Source of the DNA: Halobacteriales archaeon
Lineage (GTDB): Archaea > Halobacteriota > Halobacteria > Halorutilales > JAHENH01
NCBI GenBank assembly: GCA_018609935.1
Contig: JAHENH010000024.1
Coordinates: forward strand, 1-18,169
Reading direction: 5' to 3'
DNA length: 18,169 nt
The notes beneath the pieces were generated by a model. It was not told the origin of the DNA. It saw only the letters and a list, made by a program, of their open reading frames with translations, and searched no databases. Each line of letters begins with the position of its first letter. The stretch's first letter is position 1. A program made the position numbers and the translations under genes. Shown piece by piece: positions 15,435-18,169 of the stretch.

Positions 15435-16740
15435 ACTGAGCACGAACCCAGTGGAAGCATACGCTTCACTCACACTCAACATTCCTAGCTTCAGGGCTAG
15501 GTGACATATAGCCCCTCCACGACAAGACTTGTGCACGTCGTGGAGATCATTCTCCACTATGTATTTCATAGCTATGTTCTTTGATGCGTTATAGTCGGCG
15601 TTAACCTCGTAACCGCACTCAACACACTTGAACTTCTTACCATCACGGTTATCCTCGTGTACATGCCCACAGTCCTGTCTACTACATTTTTTGCTCGTGT
15701 ATTCGGGATCGACTTGCTCGACGTCGATCCCTCTCTCTTCAGCTTTGTACTTTAAGACACGATAGAACTCGTTGAACGCCCACTGCTGAAAGTCTTTCCC
15801 GTTCGACATTCTATCTCTAATACCGTCTAGGCCCTCGAAAACGATCACGTTAACATCGTGATCTTCCGCCTCATCAAGCAAGTCGTTAGCCATCCGATGA
15901 AGCAGGTGTCCTGACCACTCTGAAAAACGACTCCCGACGTTTTTCATCGTTAGATGGGCTGAACGAGTACCTGTCTGCTGCATTTTACCACGTTTCTTCT
16001 CGTACTCGTTACGGATATGATTGAGGTAATCAGCCGACTCCACGAAATATCCAGTCGAGGTGACAGCAAAACTACCTCGAACGTTCAGGTCTACACCGAG
16101 AACCTTTCCGTTCTCAGTCTTTCCTTCCGAGTCTTCATCCAGTCCTACTTCCTTAGACTTTGTTACAGTAACATGGAGGTAGTATTCGTCGTTATCGTTT
16201 CGGTGATGTAGTGTAGCCTCTCCTTTCTCCCATTCGCTATCCTCAGCTAGGTATTCTGTCTGAGGATTATTATCGTCTTCGGGTAGTATGAACTCAGCTT
16301 TAATTCTGCCGTTAGTAGTAGCGAGTGAACAGCCGTTGTCTGTATACGTAATCGTTCTATTATCGTAAGCCACGAACCATGAGGAGAACCGTGGCTTACT
16401 TGCTTTCTCGCCTTTCTTCCATTTTGAGATTACACCTTCGAGTGAATCGACGACGTAATCTCTTGCTTTTTGTATTAGTCCGGTGTTGAGACCGGTTTTC
16501 TGTTTTACTTCGTCGTATATCTGTTCGTGAAGGTGTGTTTTGGTGGTGTTGATGTGATCGTTTTCATCTCGGTTGTTCCAAGCGTGGTCAACGTGGAGTT
16601 GACACGCTTGTTGGAAGGCTTTGAAAGTGCTTTTCAGGGTGTCGTGGTGTTTTTGGTGAATGTCTAGTTTGACTATGGCTGTTCTGGTGAGTCTCATTAG
16701 TGGTTTTATACATGTTTTATTAAGTTTTGGTATTACTTAA
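15385..16740 (-). mobile_element. IS1341-type (IS200/IS605 family) tnpB-only insertion sequence
   Basis: It consists of one intact tnpB with a hairpin right end and no tnpA. Its base composition is visibly more G+C-rich than the AT-rich surroundings, and its codon use differs, which suggests recent transfer, probably from a haloarchaeon. Only the right end is recognisable; the left boundary is set roughly to the end of the AT-rich leader upstream of the start codon. It could extend to about 16820 if the structured element there belongs to it. Confidence 0.6.
15432..16697 (-). CDS. tnpB: RNA-guided endonuclease TnpB of an IS200/IS605-type element
   Basis: A 421-residue, full-length TnpB. The N-terminal helical domain starts MRLTRTAIVKLDIHQ. 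RuvC catalytic residues are D203 (LGVDLNVRGS), E288 (IVFEGLDGIR) and D368 (NADYNASKNIA). The zinc ribbon is C338, C343, C358 and C361. No stop, frameshift or missing active-site residue is seen, so it is likely functional. TnpB uses an omega RNA from its own right end to cut DNA matching the element's insertion site next to a short motif, which keeps the element in the population. No TnpA transposase is encoded, so movement would need one elsewhere. The C-terminal 35 residues overlap the probable omega-RNA scaffold. The ATG at 16697 is preceded by a short AT-rich leader. Confidence 0.95.
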   Translation of the reverse strand: MRLTRTAIVKLDIHQKHHDTLKSTFKAFQQACQLHVDHAWNNRDENDHINTTKTHLHEQIYDEVKQKTGLNTGLIQKARDYVVDSLEGVISKWKKGEKASKPRFSSWFVAYDNRTITYTDNGCSLATTNGRIKAEFILPEDDNNPQTEYLAEDSEWEKGEATLHHRNDNDEYYLHVTVTKSKEVGLDEDSEGKTENGKVLGVDLNVRGSFAVTSTGYFVESADYLNHIRNEYEKKRGKMQQTGTRSAHLTMKNVGSRFSEWSGHLLHRMANDLLDEAEDHDVNVIVFEGLDGIRDRMSNGKDFQQWAFNEFYRVLKYKAEERGIDVEQVDPEYTSKKCSRQDCGHVHEDNRDGKKFKCVECGYEVNADYNASKNIAMKYIVENDLHDVHKSCRGGAICHLALKLGMLSVSEAYASTGFVLS

Positions 16741-16770
16741 TTGTTGGGTTAATCGAGTGACGGCGCGTAT

Positions 16771-16817
16771 CCCCGCCCTGCCATTATCGGCTAAAGCCGA
16801 TTCACTAAAGAACGGGG
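16771..16817. repeat. Structured element resembling a second TnpB right end
   Basis: Outer arms CCCCGCCC (16771-16778) and GAACGGGG (16810-16817) pair along eight positions, with two G-U pairs when read as minus-strand RNA. Inside is a perfect 6-bp hairpin, ATCGGC-TAAA-GCCGAT (16786-16801). On the minus strand GCAAGACCCCGTTCTTTAG and GGGCGGGGAT align with the right end at 15392-15415 (GCAAGCTCTGTCCTTTAG and GGCAGAGA), with an extra hairpin inserted between. It lies 74-120 bases upstream of tnpB on the same strand. It may be the element's left end, or a solo right end left by another copy. Confidence 0.5.
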
Positions 16818-16840
16818 TCTTGCACCTGTTTTCTCAGATA

Positions 16841-16981
16841 ATTGATGTACATCAAAACATAGACGATAAAATATATAATATTATTTTGTGTTTTGTTGAT
16901 ACCCGTCAAAGCATAGGGAACAAAAACCCATTATTTTATATGTTATTTTTTGTAGATACCTGCCAAAAAATAGATGGCTAG
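16841..16981 (+). repeat. Three degenerate tandem repeats of about 54-57 bases
   Basis: Units start at about 16841, 16895 and 16952. Each opens with a form of (G/A)T(T/A)GAT(A/G)(C/T), continues with a CAAA(A/G)CATAG-like block and ends in a T-rich tract. Spacings of 54 and 57 are multiples of three, and in one frame they read IDVHQNIDD, VDTRQSIGN and VDTCQKIDG, so they may come from a repetitive protein. An 84-codon frame (16727-16981) runs through them but starts inside the element next door, so I do not call a gene. The third unit is cut short. The rest of the interval up to 17135 shows nothing. Confidence 0.45.
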
Positions 16982-17135
16982 AAAAAGGGTATGAATATCT
17001 CTGAATTTTGATCTATATTAGAAGTTTCGTCCACAAATATATAAATTATTATAGAGAAATTCATGCAAAGAGGGGATTATCTTTACGGTTGAAATATGCT
17101 ACAGTAATTGTAGTTGTAGTGAGGAAGTATCTAGA

Positions 17136-17478
17136 TTGGCTGATCTTTTGGACGGGAATGATGAGCATGTTGAAAAACTGACTAGAGATTTTAAAGAACT
17201 ATTGGATGATATACAGCAGGGACATCATCCAGAGTATGTTACTGTTTGCTGTTTAGACTCTAGGGTTTCAAACGAAGACACTCTCGGACACCGTGCTCCT
17301 GGACAAAACTTCACTATAGGAGATATAGGCAGCAAAGTAGTCGATTTCAATAAAGACGGGAACAAGGTGATTTCAGGGAACTTATCGTATATTCCCAGCA
17401 ATAAAAATCCTGATACAATAGTTTTACTGGGCCATACAGGATATAAAGCTGTTAAAACAACTTACTCATATTTACAAG
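17136..17478 (+). pseudogene. Beta-carbonic anhydrase remnant
   Basis: The first 115 residues match beta-carbonic anhydrases: LLDGNDEHVEKL, then VCCLDSRVS (about 37-45, the zinc-binding C39 with the D41/R43 dyad), PGQNFTIGDIGSKVVD and [11 protein letters not shown] (96-106). The family needs H-x-x-C in the last motif; His100 is present but the Cys is Tyr103, so one zinc ligand is lost. The next conserved parts of the fold are missing: the frame runs on as an unrelated Cys- and Ser-rich tail to 17555, overlapping another gene fragment. No ATG is available, only a TTG at 17136. I read it as a truncated, inactive gene cut at a rearrangement near 17478. Confidence 0.7.
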
Positions 17479-17613
17479 ATGAAAGTCTTGTTAGCTTTAG
17501 GTGTTCCATTTGGATGTGTGTCTGGAGCTATTGCAGTACTTATCGGAGATGCTAGCATGACCCTTGGAGTTACAAGTAATGCAATAAGACTATCAAAAAT
17601 CAAAAACAAATAA
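17479..17613 (+). pseudogene. C-terminal fragment resembling a copper-type P-type ATPase
   Basis: A 44-codon frame (ATG 17479, TAA 17611), too short for usual gene calling, encodes [20 protein letters not shown], then [20 protein letters not shown]. This resembles the end of heavy-metal P1B-type ATPases, where NALGIPLAAG is followed by an AMALSSVSVVxNALRLR block and a basic tail. The similarity is from memory and weak in the middle. It lies in a different frame from the carbonic anhydrase remnant and overlaps its out-of-frame tail, so two unrelated gene ends appear joined here. It could also be a small hydrophobic protein in its own right. Confidence 0.45.
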
Positions 17614-17627
17614 AAAATACTATAACA

Positions 17628-18011
17628 ATGTTTAGAGATACAGAACTTATAGACCTAATAGGGCTTGCTATAGGTCTCATGTTAGTATTATCTGTTGTTT
17701 CGATTTTATATAGTATGGCTAATTTCCCTGTAGACTCTGAATCACAGCCAGACGTTAACTGGAGTATAGATAGAATAAATAATACCTATATTGAGATTAA
17801 GCATAGGGGTGGGGATAGAATAACTGCTTCAAAGGTAATTGTAATGTTAAATAGTAATAGGAGGGATATAGAGTGGTCATCAAACATGCTAGATAGAGGA
17901 GATACGGGATTATTGGAAGTCCATAAACAAGAAAAAATAGATAATTTGGTTAGTATTTATTGGTCAACTACCTATGGTAGAGAACAGATGACAGAAGAAA
18001 CTATAGTATGA
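17628..18011 (+). CDS. Pilin-like secreted or membrane-anchored protein
   Basis: 127 residues: one N-terminal membrane segment (about 8-29, LIDLIGLAIGLMLVLSVVSI) then an extracellular-type beta-rich domain containing YIEIKHRGGDRITASKVIVM (about 54-73). A block of the form 'I.H.GGD.I....V.V' is typical of archaeal type IV pilins and related adhesins. The usual class III signal (a basic stretch, then SPVIG) is not evident, so it may be a diverged pilin or a pilin-like anchored protein. The ATG at 17628 is 14 bases after the preceding fragment's stop. A membrane gene starts 53 bases downstream on the same strand and could be co-transcribed. Confidence 0.6.
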   Translation: MFRDTELIDLIGLAIGLMLVLSVVSILYSMANFPVDSESQPDVNWSIDRINNTYIEIKHRGGDRITASKVIVMLNSNRRDIEWSSNMLDRGDTGLLEVHKQEKIDNLVSIYWSTTYGREQMTEETIV

Positions 18012-18064
18012 TTTAATTATTGATATACAAATGATTATACGTATATCTATTATGAAGGGAAAAA

Positions 18065-18169
18065 ATGGATGTTGATTTTAGGGAAAAAATAGAAGGCTTA
18101 TCGATTGCAGTCTTTTTGACTGTAGTTGGATTTCTAGTGGGCTCATTGGTTGTTTTTCTAACTATCCAA
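18065..18169 (+). CDS. Membrane protein, N-terminal fragment (runs off window)
   Basis: The ATG at 18065 opens a frame that is still open at the window end (35 codons). MDVDFREKIEGLSIAVFLTV is followed by VGFLVGSLVVFLTIQ: a short charged start, then a long hydrophobic helix. There is a purine-rich GAAGGGAAAAA tract just upstream. I cannot assign a family from so little; intramembrane proteases and transporters often start this way. Confidence 0.5.
   Translation, partial: MDVDFREKIEGLSIAVFLTVVGFLVGSLVVFLTIQ

Noticed and set aside
16841..16981. Possible short CRISPR array (three repeats with AT-rich spacers)
   Set aside because: The units are too diverged, and the supposed spacers resemble each other, so these are tandem repeats. 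No cas genes are present.
1..18169. tRNA genes, rRNA, integrase or tRNA-flanked attachment sites
   Set aside because: I looked for T-loop-like GGTTCGAATCC sequences and for tyrosine recombinase proteins and saw none, so integration of the polymerase block is not supported by an att site here.

Overview
The window is AT-rich archaeal DNA. Archaeal markers are a Pus10 tRNA pseudouridine synthase, an RtcB RNA ligase, an Orc1/Cdc6 initiator, and TATA boxes about 25-35 bases before start codons with no obvious Shine-Dalgarno sequence (leaderless style). Many proteins are acidic and most recognisable families (RHDIRN-type histidine kinases, the TnpB, the PolB/RecA-like/small-protein set) resemble haloarchaeal ones. 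I infer a low-G+C halophilic euryarchaeon or a relative such as Methanonatronarchaeia or Nanohaloarchaea; the lineage is not proven by the sequence.

Layout. Positions 1-2040 are a decaying signalling and defence patch: the N-terminus of a PAS-type kinase, a truncated SIR2-like gene, and a second PAS histidine kinase broken by frameshifts and by a 319-bp TnpB-type miniature element with two hairpins. Positions 2144-5506 hold two unrecognised genes and a divergent pair, a phosphoribosyltransferase and a CapA-like metallophosphatase, sharing a 43-bp promoter. A broken small membrane gene lies at 5676-5925.

Positions 6052-10695, all on the minus strand, form the most interesting block. A frameshifted membrane gene overlaps an Orc1/Cdc6 ATPase gene. 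A 261-bp intergenic region with short repeats and a palindrome follows (candidate replicator or operator). Then come three overlapping genes: a RecA-fold protein without a P-loop, an 84-residue protein starting MGRTNPTYR, and a family B DNA polymerase with an eroded exonuclease domain and an altered motif C. It reads as a plasmid- or virus-derived replication/repair cassette, but I see no integrase or attachment site.

Positions 11044-15214 are a small membrane gene, an rtcB-pus10 RNA-processing operon, and a dienelactone-hydrolase-like protein. Positions 15385-16820 hold an intact, more G+C-rich TnpB element with a right-end/omega-RNA hairpin, plus a second right-end-like structure upstream. 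Beyond it the DNA is rearranged: degenerate tandem repeats, a beta-carbonic anhydrase remnant lacking a zinc cysteine, and a 44-codon piece resembling the C-terminus of a copper-type P-type ATPase. A pilin-like gene and the start of a membrane gene close the window.

Housekeeping-like genes (rtcB, pus10) are intact, whereas accessory genes near mobile elements are broken, often at homopolymer runs. Real decay and sequencing error cannot be fully separated here.
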